From: Acidobacteriota bacterium
Lineage (GTDB): Bacteria; Acidobacteriota; Terriglobia; Acidiferrales; UBA7541
Length of the DNA stretch: 36,027 nt
NCBI GenBank assembly: GCA_003225295.1
Contig: QHYZ01000095.1
Coordinates: 1-36,027, forward strand
Direction of reading: 5' to 3'
Below are positions 25,690-34,933 of this stretch, piece by piece (position 1 is the first letter of the stretch; every line of letters begins with the position of its first letter). The notes under the pieces are model-generated. The model searched no databases, was not told where the DNA came from, and was given only the letters and a program-made list of their open reading frames with translations. Position numbers and translations under genes: made by a program.

Positions 25690-28600
25690 TTAGAAGACGA
25701 CTTTGAAGCCGAACTCGAGCGAACGAGGGGCGCCCAGCGCAAACACGCCGGAGCCCAGCCCAACCAGGTTCGAACGATCTCCGCGGGTAGTGCCATTCAA
25801 AGTTCCCGGCGTTCCATTCAGGATGCCGCTCAGCGGCTGGCTTGGCGAGTCAAAGTTCTGCCGATTGAAGAGATTGTAGATGCTAACCTGCGGCTCGACG
25901 GTCAGCCGTTCCCATCTATGGGTCGGCTTGATCTTCCACCCAAGCTTCAAGTCAAACGTAAACATGTTGCCGAGACCTTCCTCACCCGCTGGCGGAGCCG
26001 CAATCGTCGGAGTGACTGCGCCGAGCGCGACCAGTTGCGCTTGCGTAAAGAGCCCTGCGTCTACCAGCGCCTGCCCTGCAGAAGTCAGCTTGCGTGCGCC
26101 GCTCGAATTCCACTGATTGATCAGCGCTGCAAGTCCACTGACGCCGACACCCCTACCGAAAGAGCCGATCGTTGTGCCCGGGAGGAGGTCGCCGGATTGG
26201 CCGCTGGTGTTGCCGGCAAGCGATCCGTCACCATCGAGATCGGAAGTAAAGATGGCTCCCGGCATCCCATTGGAGGGCGAAGGCAGGAAAAGGTTTGACG
26301 GTAGCGGGCTGTACCAGTGCGTAATAAAACTCAGTGACGCTCCGTATTTGAAGTCCATCGTTGCGCCGCCTGAAAGCTGGTGTCTGCGGTCCAGTCCATT
26401 CGGCCCGCGGAGATTAGTATTCCGAAAACTAAATGCGTTATTGATGAAGTCTCCGTCGCGCGCCATTGCCGACAGCCGCGAAAACGCGTAGGAGACAACA
26501 AAGTTCACACTTTTCATGCCGGGTACCGGGTCAGTCTTTTGCGACGTGAGTTTCATTTGCAATCCGTTGTAAGCGGATCGCCCAATGGGGAAGAGCATTT
26601 GGTTCGCGCCAACGCTCGGGTTGATTCCCGGAAAAGCGGCACCCGTATCCGGGGTACGGCCGGTAGCAGGAGCTCCGAGACTACCCAAGAAACCGTAGCC
26701 AGAATCCAAACCATTCCCTGCGTAATCAAAGATTGTAGCCTTTGCGTTGATTGCACAGTTGATGGAAGCGGCGTCAGTACCGGTTCCGCATCCAAAAGCA
26801 TTATTGGTTGCGGAAATAGCATTTAGTGCAGCATTCACGTTGAGGTACCGCGCATCGCCCACGTGGTTCGTATCGTAGCCAAGCAGGCTGTGCAGGCCAA
26901 CATTGCGAATGTAATCCACGGTCAACACCGTGCCCGGGTGGAGTTCGCGCTGGACGCCAATGTTGAATTGCATGGAATACGGCGTGCGGTAGCTTGGCGC
27001 CAGAAGTTCGGTTCCGGTATTGTTGAACGAATCCGCTAAGATGTTGCCGATAAATCCGGAGTTGCTCTGGGCGCCTGCGGCCACCGTTGCCTGCTGTAGT
27101 GCCGCCTCGATGGCGTTTGCGTCGGCGACAACGCTCCCGATGGGCTGGCCGCAAACCTGCGTGGCAATGCTCTTGCCGTTGATCGTCGTCTGCAAGGTTC
27201 CGCTGGGCATGGCGATCCCGCCTTGGCTGCAGACTTCCTGGATGGCAAAGAAAATGCCCTTCTGCAATCGTGGTGGCCGGTCGAAGAGAATGTTGTTCCA
27301 AATTGCATTCTCGTAGTAAATGCCAAATCCGGCTCGAATCGCCGCCTTTCCATTCTTCCAAGGATCCCACGCCAGCCCGATTTGCGGCCCGAAGTTTTTG
27401 TTTGGCTGGCGCACTCGTGCACCCAGCCCGGGGCCGAACTGATCGAGGAGATTACCCGTGCAATTGAGGATGGATGCCGAGCACGGAATCGGAGCAATGT
27501 CATTGTCCGTCCGCCCTGTATCGCGCACATACCGCAACCCGATGGTAGCTGTCAGATTCGTGCGCAGCTTCCATTGATCACCGAAATACGCAGTGAATCG
27601 TGTGTCCGACGATCCGCCAGCCGGGAACCCAAATCCCGGTTTTTCGGTAAAGAAGCCTTGGCCGTTTCCGATCAAAATGGCGTCAACTGGATAAGTCAGC
27701 GGGTCCGATTGGCCGGCGACAGGAGTCAGTGAGGTTACGATCGGTGCCGTCCCAACAAAGGCCGCAAAGACGGCTCCCTGAATTCGATTTACGCCGGCGC
27801 CGTACCGTAATGTGTGCCGCCCGAAGCTGATGCTACCGTCGTATTTCGTCTGTTTGTTGCTCTGAAATGTTTTCTGAGGCGCCAGGAAGTTAGGACCGGA
27901 ACAGAATGCATCCACTCCCGCACCCAAACAGGTGATGTCGCCGCCAATAGCAATGGCAATCCCTGGGGCAGGGTCTGTGATCCCCGTTCCCAGTACCGCG
28001 TCGACGATTCCATTTTTGAATTTCGTGTAGCCGAACCGAATGTTGTGCGAAAACCGGCCGGTGTTGAAGTCGACTCCTGCCGCGTGCACAGGAGTATGAT
28101 CAACGTTCTTGAAGGGGGTAAAGGTATTGGGAATGAAACCGCGAACCACGCTGTTCTGCTCAAAAGAAAATCGGTAGAACAGTTTGACGGTTGGCTTCGC
28201 CTGCCAGTCCAGCTTTCCTATCGGCTCCAGGTCCCGGAACGGCGCGTTGTAATTGCCGTTAAAGGTATTGAAGGGGGAGGGGAACACCTGCGCTGCCTGC
28301 AAGTCCTGGTGGGTGCGCTCCAGGCCGCCGAAAAAGAACAGCTTGTCCTTCAGGATTGGCCCTCCAAGGCGCGCTCCAAATTGCTTACGATCGAAAGGCA
28401 CGGGGATCAAGCTTTGCTTGGCCGCAACGCTGTCGCCCCTCCAGTAGAAAAATCCTTCGCCATGGACATCGTTTGCGCCCGAGCGCGTCACGACGTTGAT
28501 CGTGCCGGTGGATGTCAGCTCCGTCGATAGATCGAGATTCGATTGGCCCACCTGAAACTCACCGATTGCGATCTGCGGGATATTCTGCGTGGTCGTCCCG

Positions 28601-29247
28601 ACGGTTTCGTCGCTGATATCAATCCCGTCCACCTCAATGCGAGCCGTTCTTCCGAAATGCCCCGCGAAAGAGACCGACGAGAATCCATTCTTGGTGGGGT
28701 CGAAATTGGCGCCGTCCTGAATCTGGACGCCTGGTTCGAGCTGCGCGAGATCAAGAAAGTTTCTCCCGTTGACCGGAAGGTTTTCAATTTGCTGAGCAGA
28801 GAGTATTCCCTGCACCGTCGCCTGTTCCGTGTTCACGGAAATCGCGGAGCTCTCCACCGTCACCACAGTGTTCTCTGAGCCCAGCTCAAGCGTAATGTTT
28901 GCAGATGTGATTATGCCGACGGCCACCTCAACGGTCTGTTCGACGGTCTTGAATCCTTGCGCTGCCAAGCGAACCACATACCGCCCCGGGGGGAGTGGAC
29001 CTGAATTATACGTTCCGGCAGAGGTCACTTCGGATTCCAGCTTTTGCCCCGTGTCCTTGTTCGTGATCGTAACCCTAGCAGAGACTACGACCGCGCCTTT
29101 CGGGTCCACAATCGCTCCCTGCACGCTTCCGGTCGAGATCGTAGCCTGTGCCCTCGTTCCTGGCGGAGCCCCGAGCATTACACCCACGAAAAGAGCGGCG
29201 ACTATCGACAGAGCGACAAAGGAGATACCGCTGCGCATATGACGCAT
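25690..29247 (-). CDS. Oar-like TonB-dependent receptor (carboxypeptidase-regulatory domain, plug, barrel)
   Basis: This is an 1185-residue protein. ATG 29247 follows GGAGG. A signal peptide (SFVALSIVAALFVGVMLGAP, then TRAQA) leads into a CarboxypepD_reg domain at about 38-120 (GAIVDPKGAVVVSARVTITN, LPPGRYVVRLAAQGFKT). A TonB plug follows at about 140-260 (ILSAQQIENLPVNGRNFLDL, ARIEVDGIDISDE, TSTGTINVVTRSGAND) and then a long beta-barrel (GARLGGPILKDKLFFFGGLE). It ends EFGFKVVF, the aromatic C-terminus needed for outer-membrane insertion. Such proteins import or bind large substrates, often oligosaccharides or siderophores, driven by TonB. No susC/susD partner or regulator is adjacent, so the substrate is unknown. 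Confidence 0.93.
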   Translation of the reverse strand: MRHMRSGISFVALSIVAALFVGVMLGAPPGTRAQATISTGSVQGAIVDPKGAVVVSARVTITNKDTGQKLESEVTSAGTYNSGPLPPGRYVVRLAAQGFKTVEQTVEVAVGIITSANITLELGSENTVVTVESSAISVNTEQATVQGILSAQQIENLPVNGRNFLDLAQLEPGVQIQDGANFDPTKNGFSSVSFAGHFGRTARIEVDGIDISDETVGTTTQNIPQIAIGEFQVGQSNLDLSTELTSTGTINVVTRSGANDVHGEGFFYWRGDSVAAKQSLIPVPFDRKQFGARLGGPILKDKLFFFGGLERTHQDLQAAQVFPSPFNTFNGNYNAPFRDLEPIGKLDWQAKPTVKLFYRFSFEQNSVVRGFIPNTFTPFKNVDHTPVHAAGVDFNTGRFSHNIRFGYTKFKNGIVDAVLGTGITDPAPGIAIAIGGDITCLGAGVDAFCSGPNFLAPQKTFQSNKQTKYDGSISFGRHTLRYGAGVNRIQGAVFAAFVGTAPIVTSLTPVAGQSDPLTYPVDAILIGNGQGFFTEKPGFGFPAGGSSDTRFTAYFGDQWKLRTNLTATIGLRYVRDTGRTDNDIAPIPCSASILNCTGNLLDQFGPGLGARVRQPNKNFGPQIGLAWDPWKNGKAAIRAGFGIYYENAIWNNILFDRPPRLQKGIFFAIQEVCSQGGIAMPSGTLQTTINGKSIATQVCGQPIGSVVADANAIEAALQQATVAAGAQSNSGFIGNILADSFNNTGTELLAPSYRTPYSMQFNIGVQRELHPGTVLTVDYIRNVGLHSLLGYDTNHVGDARYLNVNAALNAISATNNAFGCGTGTDAASINCAINAKATIFDYAGNGLDSGYGFLGSLGAPATGRTPDTGAAFPGINPSVGANQMLFPIGRSAYNGLQMKLTSQKTDPVPGMKSVNFVVSYAFSRLSAMARDGDFINNAFSFRNTNLRGPNGLDRRHQLSGGATMDFKYGASLSFITHWYSPLPSNLFLPSPSNGMPGAIFTSDLDGDGSLAGNTSGQSGDLLPGTTIGSFGRGVGVSGLAALINQWNSSGARKLTSAGQALVDAGLFTQAQLVALGAVTPTIAAPPAGEEGLGNMFTFDLKLGWKIKPTHRWERLTVEPQVSIYNLFNRQNFDSPSQPLSGILNGTPGTLNGTTRGDRSNLVGLGSGVFALGAPRSLEFGFKVVF

Positions 29248-29589
29248 TACGCCTCCATTTCTCTACCCGAGGTTCAAACAGGATTTCATCCGATACCACC
29301 AGCCAGCCCTGAGCCCCGATCCAGGTAGATCTACTGATGAGACCAGCGACATTCGGAGCCAAAGGTTTCCCGCCTTGCCAGGTCGCTTATAGTGGGCTAA
29401 ATAGTGCAAGAAACCAGCCAATGTCAAGCCAAAACAAATGGAAATCAATCAGTTCGTTAGGCAGAGGTTGACGAGCTTAACGTCGCCTGTATTTATCTAT
29501 AATTACTTATATAGTTGCATATATTGGTATCGAGACCCATTTTGTCCGGTAAGCGTTTATCAGAGTTGACGGCACTCAGTCTAACCAAA
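29248..29589. other. Upstream region of the receptor gene with an AT-rich patch
   Basis: About 340 bp without a gene. A strikingly AT-rich stretch lies at about 29490-29525 (contains TATTTATCTATAATTACTT). It is the only such patch nearby and could hold the receptor's promoter on the minus strand, or mark a foreign boundary. No exact -10/-35 could be fixed. Confidence 0.4.
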
Positions 29590-29742
29590 TTAGCGAAGCT
29601 CGACGAGGACTAGGGACATATCGTCAGTGAGCGGACCGTGTCTCCACTCAGCGACGCCGGCCAGGATGGCCTGCTTCATTTCGGGAAGGGTCTTCTGTGC
29701 TGACTTGCGGACCAGCTCCTCCAGACCCTCGACGCCGAGCAT
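29590..29742 (-). pseudogene. SpoIIE/PP2C-type phosphatase, C-terminal fragment
   Basis: About 50 residues remain: MLGVEGLEELVRKSAQKTLP, EMKQAILAGVAEWRHGPLTD, DMSLVLVELR. This is the end of a SpoIIE/RsbU-type serine phosphatase, with the family's final DDMSLVLVELR strand. Everything upstream is gone: the frame runs into the hairpin at 29749-29779 and then the tRNA-Arg-like fragment. It would have dephosphorylated an anti-sigma-factor antagonist or similar target. It now marks one side of a recombination point. Confidence 0.65.
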
Positions 29743-29748
29743 TTCGTC

Positions 29749-29779
29749 GCGGTCGTCTGTCAAAAAAGCAGATGATCGC
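29749..29779. repeat. Conserved-loop hairpin, copy 2
   Basis: GCGGTCGTCTG (29749-29759) pairs fully with CAGATGATCGC (29769-29779), using two G-T pairs, around the loop TCAAAAAAG. The loop and the CTG/CAG base are identical to the hairpin at 20865-20896, while the outer stem differs yet stays paired. It sits between a tRNA-Arg-like 3' end and the SpoIIE fragment. Confidence 0.6.
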
Positions 29780-29810
29780 TTCTCGCGCAAGTCGTTGAAA
29801 AGAAATGAAA

Positions 29811-29863
29811 TGGCGCGCCCGGGGAGATTCGAACTCCCGACCCCCTGCTCTGCTGCTTAGAAG
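29811..29863 (-). repeat. tRNA-Arg(TCT)-like 3' fragment, copy 2
   Basis: The minus strand carries CTTCTAAGCAG, then a duplicated CAGAGCAG, GGGGTC, a perfect T-arm GGGAG-TTCGAAT-CTCCC, CGGGCGC, G and CCA. No D-arm or 5' acceptor strand is present upstream; the sequence before the anticodon loop is unrelated to copies 1 and 3. The extra CAGAGCAG breaks the anticodon arm. It is in the same orientation as the other copies. Confidence 0.6.
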
Positions 29864-30610
29864 GTACACAGTACAAAACTCTAAGTGCCGCTGCTGGTGT
29901 CGCTTACGAGGAAGCGCGTCATTTATCTCGCCCCTGAATTGGACCGAAGTTGGACTGAAATGTTTGGGGTCGCCGATTTCCACGTATTTTCAGGACTTTA
30001 CGTTGCTCTTGGGTTGCCGTGAGATTGCCTCATTTGCAGGTTGGAGTGAACCAAGAGTTTTCACAAATACCCAAAAGCGTGAAGGGATCCGCCGCCTCAA
30101 TTCGCCCGCTCCTTGGTCCACTGGCCCCACCTGGGCTCATCCCGTGTATGCCGGGCAAAGGGGATTTCCAGCGAGTAATCAGGTGGAAGAATTGTAGCTG
30201 TCAACCGCGATTACTGTGGTTTCGCATACTTGTCCTGGGAATCAAAGCACGCGGGAAATGCCGAGACGAATGTCTTTCCGGCCGCATCAGGCGGAGGACC
30301 CATCGGGGAGTGGCAATCTGCGGGACAACGAGCCGAGACCGATTTCGTGTATTCGATAAATTATCTTGACCGGACCTGTGGATTGGCATATATGGGCGTC
30401 ATCATTCTTACCTTTCGGTAGGAACGTGCCTGCCAGGGTCGGACCTCTGCGGTCATTCGACGAGCGGTTTGCGAGGGGATGTGGTTGGTGGTAAAGCGAG
30501 TGACGGGGGAATTTTCCGCTTGTGGCCAGAGTTTCTCTACGTTGGTGCGCTTGCGCTTCTCATCTCCCCCCTATTCGCCAAATGTCCAGAGGTAGAAAAG
30601 GGGTGGATCC
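29864..30610. other. Gene-free spacer before the second receptor
   Basis: About 750 bp. Open frames on both strands up to about 130 codons are visible; those starting near 29805 and 29983 translate the tRNA-like fragment (for example GGREFESPRARH on the minus strand), and the rest match nothing I know. The last 100 bp should contain the receptor's promoter. I see no confident promoter, repeat or RNA gene. Confidence 0.5.
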
Positions 30611-33600
30611 GTGAAAAAATCAAACGCAATTCTCTTTCTTGCCAGGCTATTTTTTATACTTTCAACCATCTCGCAACCTGCAAGAGCGCAAACGGCAACC
30701 TCGGGGACTGTAATTGGAACCGTCACTGACCCGAGTGGCGCCGCAGTTCTCGATGCGACGGTCGTATTGCATAACAAAAGCACCAATAGTCAGGCAGCCC
30801 AAAATACAAACGCTGCTGGCCAATATACGTTTGTAAACGTGGTTCCCGGGGAGTACCAGGTTACGGTAAAAAAGGACGGGTTCCGGACGGCGGATGTCGT
30901 CGCGCTAGCCGTGGATGTAGCGAAGAACTATACCTTGGACTTCAGGCTGGAACTCGGCCCCATGGGTCAGCAAGTTCAGGTGGAGGCGACCGCACAGGCG
31001 GAATTGCAAACCAACGACGCCCAGGTCGGTAGCGAGGTTACAAGTGATGTGATGACTCAACTGCCGACGCTGCGCCGAAATGCCGCAGCGCTGCTCACAC
31101 TGCAGCCAGGCGTAACACCCGGGACGGGCACTTTTCCACGAGTCGGAATGCGCGTCGCCGGGGCGATCGATGACCAGAACACTTTCACGTTGGATGGAAT
31201 CGACGTTACCGACAATATAGTTGGCGGGCTTGGCGCTGACATTGCGGTGATCCCGCTGGGAGTGGACTCCGTGGAGGAATTCCGCGTGGGTGTGAACAAT
31301 CCGAATGCATCATTTGGACGAGCTTCGGGTGGCCAGATCGCTGTTGTCGGCAAGAGTGGGACGAACAGGTTTCATGGTTCCTCTTATTGGTACCACCAGA
31401 ACGACTACTTTAATGCTAACGAGTGGGAACTCAACCGAATCCACCGGGCCAGACCGGTCATTAGGGACAATCGGTTCGGCGGAGCAGTGGGCGGCCCGCT
31501 TTGGAAGGACAAAACATTCTTCTTTTTCAACTACGAGGGCAGGCGGTTTCCCCAACAATCGTCATTTACGCGGCTGATGCCGAGCAACTTGCTCAAGCAG
31601 GGGATTCTACAGTTCAAAGATGCTTCCGGGAACACGATTCAGTACAACCTCGCAACTTCGACGTTATGCGGAAGCGGCACCACGGGATGTGATCCGCGCG
31701 GACTGGGAATCAGTCCATCAGTTGCAGCGCTTTGGGCGTTGGATCCCGCAGGTACGGATCCGAGCGTGGCTGGCGCCGATGGTCTGAACACTCTGGGTTT
31801 CCATGGCACGGCAGCGACTCCGCTTTCCACGAACTTTTACACACTGCGTTTTGACCATCAAATGAGTCAGAAATGGCGGTTCAACGGCAGTTATACCTAC
31901 TACCAAACCACGCAGGTATCCGGCGGGCAAGGTGCGCAGTATGACATTCGTGGTGGTACGACAAAGGCGGTCTCTACGTCTCCAACGGACCGCGATGCGA
32001 TTATTGCTGGGCTAACGGGACAGATCACACCGCATTTGTATAATTCCTTCCATTTCGGATGGGTCAGGGCACGCCAGTCGTTTAATCGGCTGGCGCCTTC
32101 GGCCGCCGCGGCACTGGAGAATATTGTTGGAACAGGTTCGTCTGCGGGACAGATTGCGCTGGCGCCCGGCCAGGCACAAACAAATCTAGTAGACGCGCCG
32201 ATCGAAGTAGACACACAAAGGGCGCGCTTTCAAAACAGCACTGGTCGGAATATCCAATACGTGGACGACGTAAGCTGGATTAAGTCAAAGCACACCCTGC
32301 AATTCGGCGCAAACTTCCGGCACATCCCGACCATACACATCCGGAATGACAAAGTCGTGGGTTCATTGGCATCGCTCGAAGCCCTGTCAGACGCAGACGT
32401 GAGTACCTTCTTATCGGCAATTCCTACGTCGGAACGCCCCCCAACGTGCTCGGCGACATTAACGACACTCTGTTTGCAAAGCGGCGACGCTCAAAGGTGG
32501 GACCGGCTCTACGCGTCGACGCTAGGCCTTGTGGATAACATTGGCATCCTAACCACTCGCGATGGCAGCCTAAACCCGCTGCCGTTCGGAACTCCCCTGG
32601 CGAACGACACCACGCTAAATGCCGTAGAATTCTATGGCCAAGATGTGTTGCGCATTACTCCTAACCTGACGCTCACCTGCGGCCTATCCTATGGTTGGCA
32701 GACCGCACCTAAGGAAAAGCTAAACCGGCAGACGTTGGTAGTAGACACGACCAACAACCAGTCATTAACCGGCCCCGAATACATCGCTGCGAAGGAGGCG
32801 GCTGCGCTGCAAGGCAAGACGTATAACCCAACGCTAGGATTCGAGCCGGTGAAGTCGGCCGGACGCAATGTGTTCAATATTGATTGGGGCGATGTGGCTC
32901 CCCGTGCGTCACTGGCTTGGACGCCGAGTTTCGATTCTGGATTCTTGCACCGCATGACCGGAAATCGGAAAACGGTCATCCGCGGGGGATTTGGTATTGT
33001 CTACGACCGCATCAATACAGTTCAGAGCGTAATAATCCCGATGTTGGGAGTAGGCTTTGCGCAAACGATCAGCGTTGGCGCTCCCTTATGCAACGCCTCC
33101 GGCACACCAGGAAGTGGCTGCAATGCGGCTGCAGGTACAGGCAGCCCGGGAGCCGCATCATTCCGTGTCGGCGTGGATGGAAACCTACCGGTACCGACTG
33201 TCCCCGCAGTGAGCATACCTGTTGTGCCGAGCACACCATTCGGCGAGCTGTTCAGTTTCCAAGATGACCCAAATACCAAGATCGGACGAAGCCGGGCGGG
33301 TGATTTAACGATTCAGCGCGAAATCCCGGGAAACATGATTGTGGAGATTGGCTGGACGGGACGGTGGTCAGACAGACTGCCACAAGGCGTGAATTTCAAC
33401 TCCGCTCCGTACTTCTTTGTTGACACAGCATCGAAACAGACGTTTGCACAAGCCTATGACGCGGTGGCGGCGGCGCTCGCGGCCGGACAGACGCCGGCAG
33501 CCCAGCCTTTCTTTGAGAATCAACTCGCAGGCTTGATTGGTTCGGCTTGCGCGGGTAGTTCGACCGCGACGACCGCCACGCAATTCTTGGCGAACGCCGC

Positions 33601-34567
33601 AGCTTCGAACTTCACCGGTGGGCTGGTGAGCTCACTCTTTTCAGTGATGGATGGCCGGCGGACCTGCCTTGGACTGACGACATTCCAAAACCGGCAGCTA
33701 TTTGACCTCCATATGCGGACGTACATCGGCAAGTCGAACTACAACGGGTTAATCGCGACCCTGCGGAAGCGGACATCTCACGGGTTAACGTTCGATGCAA
33801 CCTACACTTTCTCTAAGACGCTGGATCAGAACATCTCAAACCAGAACCAGGCAGGAATCTATTCAAACAGTTACTTCCCGAATGTCGATTACGGGCCGTC
33901 TCTGTTCGACCGTACGCATATCTTCAATTTCTCTTATGTGTACGATCTGCCGCTGGGCAAGGGACACCGATTCGGCGGGGGTTCTTGGACCAGCCGTCTG
34001 CTTGGCGGATGGTATACGTCGGGGATCTTCTCGGCGTTTAGCGGACTTCCACTTTTCGTGACCGAGAGTAGCCAGGTCTGGGGTGGGGGCAGTATCTTCG
34101 GATTTGCCGTAGGCATGATCCCAACGGTGAACCCGAGCTCATTCGGCAATTCCGTGCACGGTGGCGTAACCGGCTCGAACGGAATCGGCACATCTGGCAA
34201 CCCCACCAATAAGGGCACAGGGCTCAACCTATTCGCTGATCCGGCCACTGTGTTCGGCGACTTCCGAAACGTGCAGATCAGCAAAGACGGACGCACGGGC
34301 CGCGCAAACCCAATTCATGGGCTGCCGTTCTGGAACTTGGACTCATCATTAGGTAAGAAGACCGCACTGACCGAGCGGGTGTCGTTCAGGATCACGGCGG
34401 ACTTCTTCAACATCTTTAATCACGTGAACTTCGTTGATCCGACACTCAGCCTTACACAAAAGGCTAGCTTCGGCGTGATCTCAACGCAGTTAGTACCAAC
34501 CAATCGGGACAACACGCTCGCCGACGGGAGCCGCTGGATACAGCTCGGCTTACGCTTCGAATTCTAG
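30611..34567 (+). CDS. Oar-like TonB-dependent receptor (second, larger)
   Basis: A 1318-residue protein starts at GTG 30611 after AAAGGGG. The signal peptide (AILFLARLFFILSTISQPAR, cleavage after ARA) is followed by a CarboxypepD_reg domain (GTVIGTVTDPSGAAVLDATV, VNVVPGEYQVTVKKDGFRT) at about 30-115. The plug (LPTLRRNAAALLTLQPGV, FTLDGIDVTDNIVGGLG, FGRASGGQIAVVGKSGTNRF) comes next, then the barrel (DNRFGGAVGGPLWKDKTFFF). It ends WIQLGLRFEF, the expected aromatic C-terminus. It should sit in the outer membrane and take up or bind a large substrate with TonB energy. A terminator-like hairpin follows 25 bp downstream, so it is a single-gene unit. The ligand is not deducible. Confidence 0.94.
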   Translation: MKKSNAILFLARLFFILSTISQPARAQTATSGTVIGTVTDPSGAAVLDATVVLHNKSTNSQAAQNTNAAGQYTFVNVVPGEYQVTVKKDGFRTADVVALAVDVAKNYTLDFRLELGPMGQQVQVEATAQAELQTNDAQVGSEVTSDVMTQLPTLRRNAAALLTLQPGVTPGTGTFPRVGMRVAGAIDDQNTFTLDGIDVTDNIVGGLGADIAVIPLGVDSVEEFRVGVNNPNASFGRASGGQIAVVGKSGTNRFHGSSYWYHQNDYFNANEWELNRIHRARPVIRDNRFGGAVGGPLWKDKTFFFFNYEGRRFPQQSSFTRLMPSNLLKQGILQFKDASGNTIQYNLATSTLCGSGTTGCDPRGLGISPSVAALWALDPAGTDPSVAGADGLNTLGFHGTAATPLSTNFYTLRFDHQMSQKWRFNGSYTYYQTTQVSGGQGAQYDIRGGTTKAVSTSPTDRDAIIAGLTGQITPHLYNSFHFGWVRARQSFNRLAPSAAAALENIVGTGSSAGQIALAPGQAQTNLVDAPIEVDTQRARFQNSTGRNIQYVDDVSWIKSKHTLQFGANFRHIPTIHIRNDKVVGSLASLEALSDADVSTFLSAIPTSERPPTCSATLTTLCLQSGDAQRWDRLYASTLGLVDNIGILTTRDGSLNPLPFGTPLANDTTLNAVEFYGQDVLRITPNLTLTCGLSYGWQTAPKEKLNRQTLVVDTTNNQSLTGPEYIAAKEAAALQGKTYNPTLGFEPVKSAGRNVFNIDWGDVAPRASLAWTPSFDSGFLHRMTGNRKTVIRGGFGIVYDRINTVQSVIIPMLGVGFAQTISVGAPLCNASGTPGSGCNAAAGTGSPGAASFRVGVDGNLPVPTVPAVSIPVVPSTPFGELFSFQDDPNTKIGRSRAGDLTIQREIPGNMIVEIGWTGRWSDRLPQGVNFNSAPYFFVDTASKQTFAQAYDAVAAALAAGQTPAAQPFFENQLAGLIGSACAGSSTATTATQFLANAAASNFTGGLVSSLFSVMDGRRTCLGLTTFQNRQLFDLHMRTYIGKSNYNGLIATLRKRTSHGLTFDATYTFSKTLDQNISNQNQAGIYSNSYFPNVDYGPSLFDRTHIFNFSYVYDLPLGKGHRFGGGSWTSRLLGGWYTSGIFSAFSGLPLFVTESSQVWGGGSIFGFAVGMIPTVNPSSFGNSVHGGVTGSNGIGTSGNPTNKGTGLNLFADPATVFGDFRNVQISKDGRTGRANPIHGLPFWNLDSSLGKKTALTERVSFRITADFFNIFNHVNFVDPTLSLTQKASFGVISTQLVPTNRDNTLADGSRWIQLGLRFEF

Positions 34568-34592
34568 GCCGGGCAATTCAAATCTTTTTTCC

Positions 34593-34628
34593 GACGGCGG
34601 AAAGGTCCAGCATTTGCCTTCCGCCGTC
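34593..34628 (+). terminator. Hairpin after the second receptor gene
   Basis: GACGGCGGAA (34593-34602) and TTCCGCCGTC (34619-34628) form a perfect 10-bp stem with a 16-nt loop, 25 bp after the stop codon. The T-run (CTTTTTT) lies before the stem, which suits a terminator for the opposite strand better than for this one. The plus-strand 3' side has only CATCTGCTTTCACC. Confidence 0.55.
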
Positions 34629-34841
34629 ATCTGCTTTCACCTACCCTTTTGCGAAAGTTAGTATCGTTTCCGCATCCTCATTCGGCCACGATGCCTCGCG
34701 CTGTCGTCGCAAGACGAATTGGTTTCGGCTTCGAACTTCCGATCGAAAACGGCATCGTTGGACCGCATCGACCGAAAATCACAGTTGGAGCAAATGGAGA
34801 AGTCGCCGTACGCTGTTGAAAGGATAATGGTTGCGCCGTAT

Positions 34842-34890
34842 GCGCGATTAGCTCAGTTTGCGAGAGCACCTGCTAAGAGAGCAGAGGGTC
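34842..34890 (+). repeat. tRNA 5'-half-like fragment
   Basis: GCGCGAT, TA, a perfect D-stem GCTC/GAGC around AGTTTGCGA, then CCTGC, a degenerate anticodon loop and GCAGAGGGTC form the first half of a tRNA. The D-loop lacks the normal GG, the loop has no U33, and no T-arm follows. It stops exactly where the minus-strand 3' fragment (34934-34998) has the same GAGCAGAGGGTC, in inverted orientation. It is not a functional tRNA as it stands. Confidence 0.5.
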
Positions 34891-34933
34891 AAGGCGAAGA
34901 GCAATTCTTCTTACTCTTTTTAATTCAATGAGA

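Noticed and set aside
29805-30197. 130-codon plus-strand frame beginning ARGDSNSRPPALLL
   Set aside because: This is the familiar spurious translation of a tRNA 3' end, followed by non-coding sequence.
34593-34628. Strong intrinsic terminator for the second receptor gene
   Set aside because: The stem is excellent, but the T-run lies on the 5' side; on the plus strand there is no T-tract after the stem, so it was kept only as a terminator-like hairpin.
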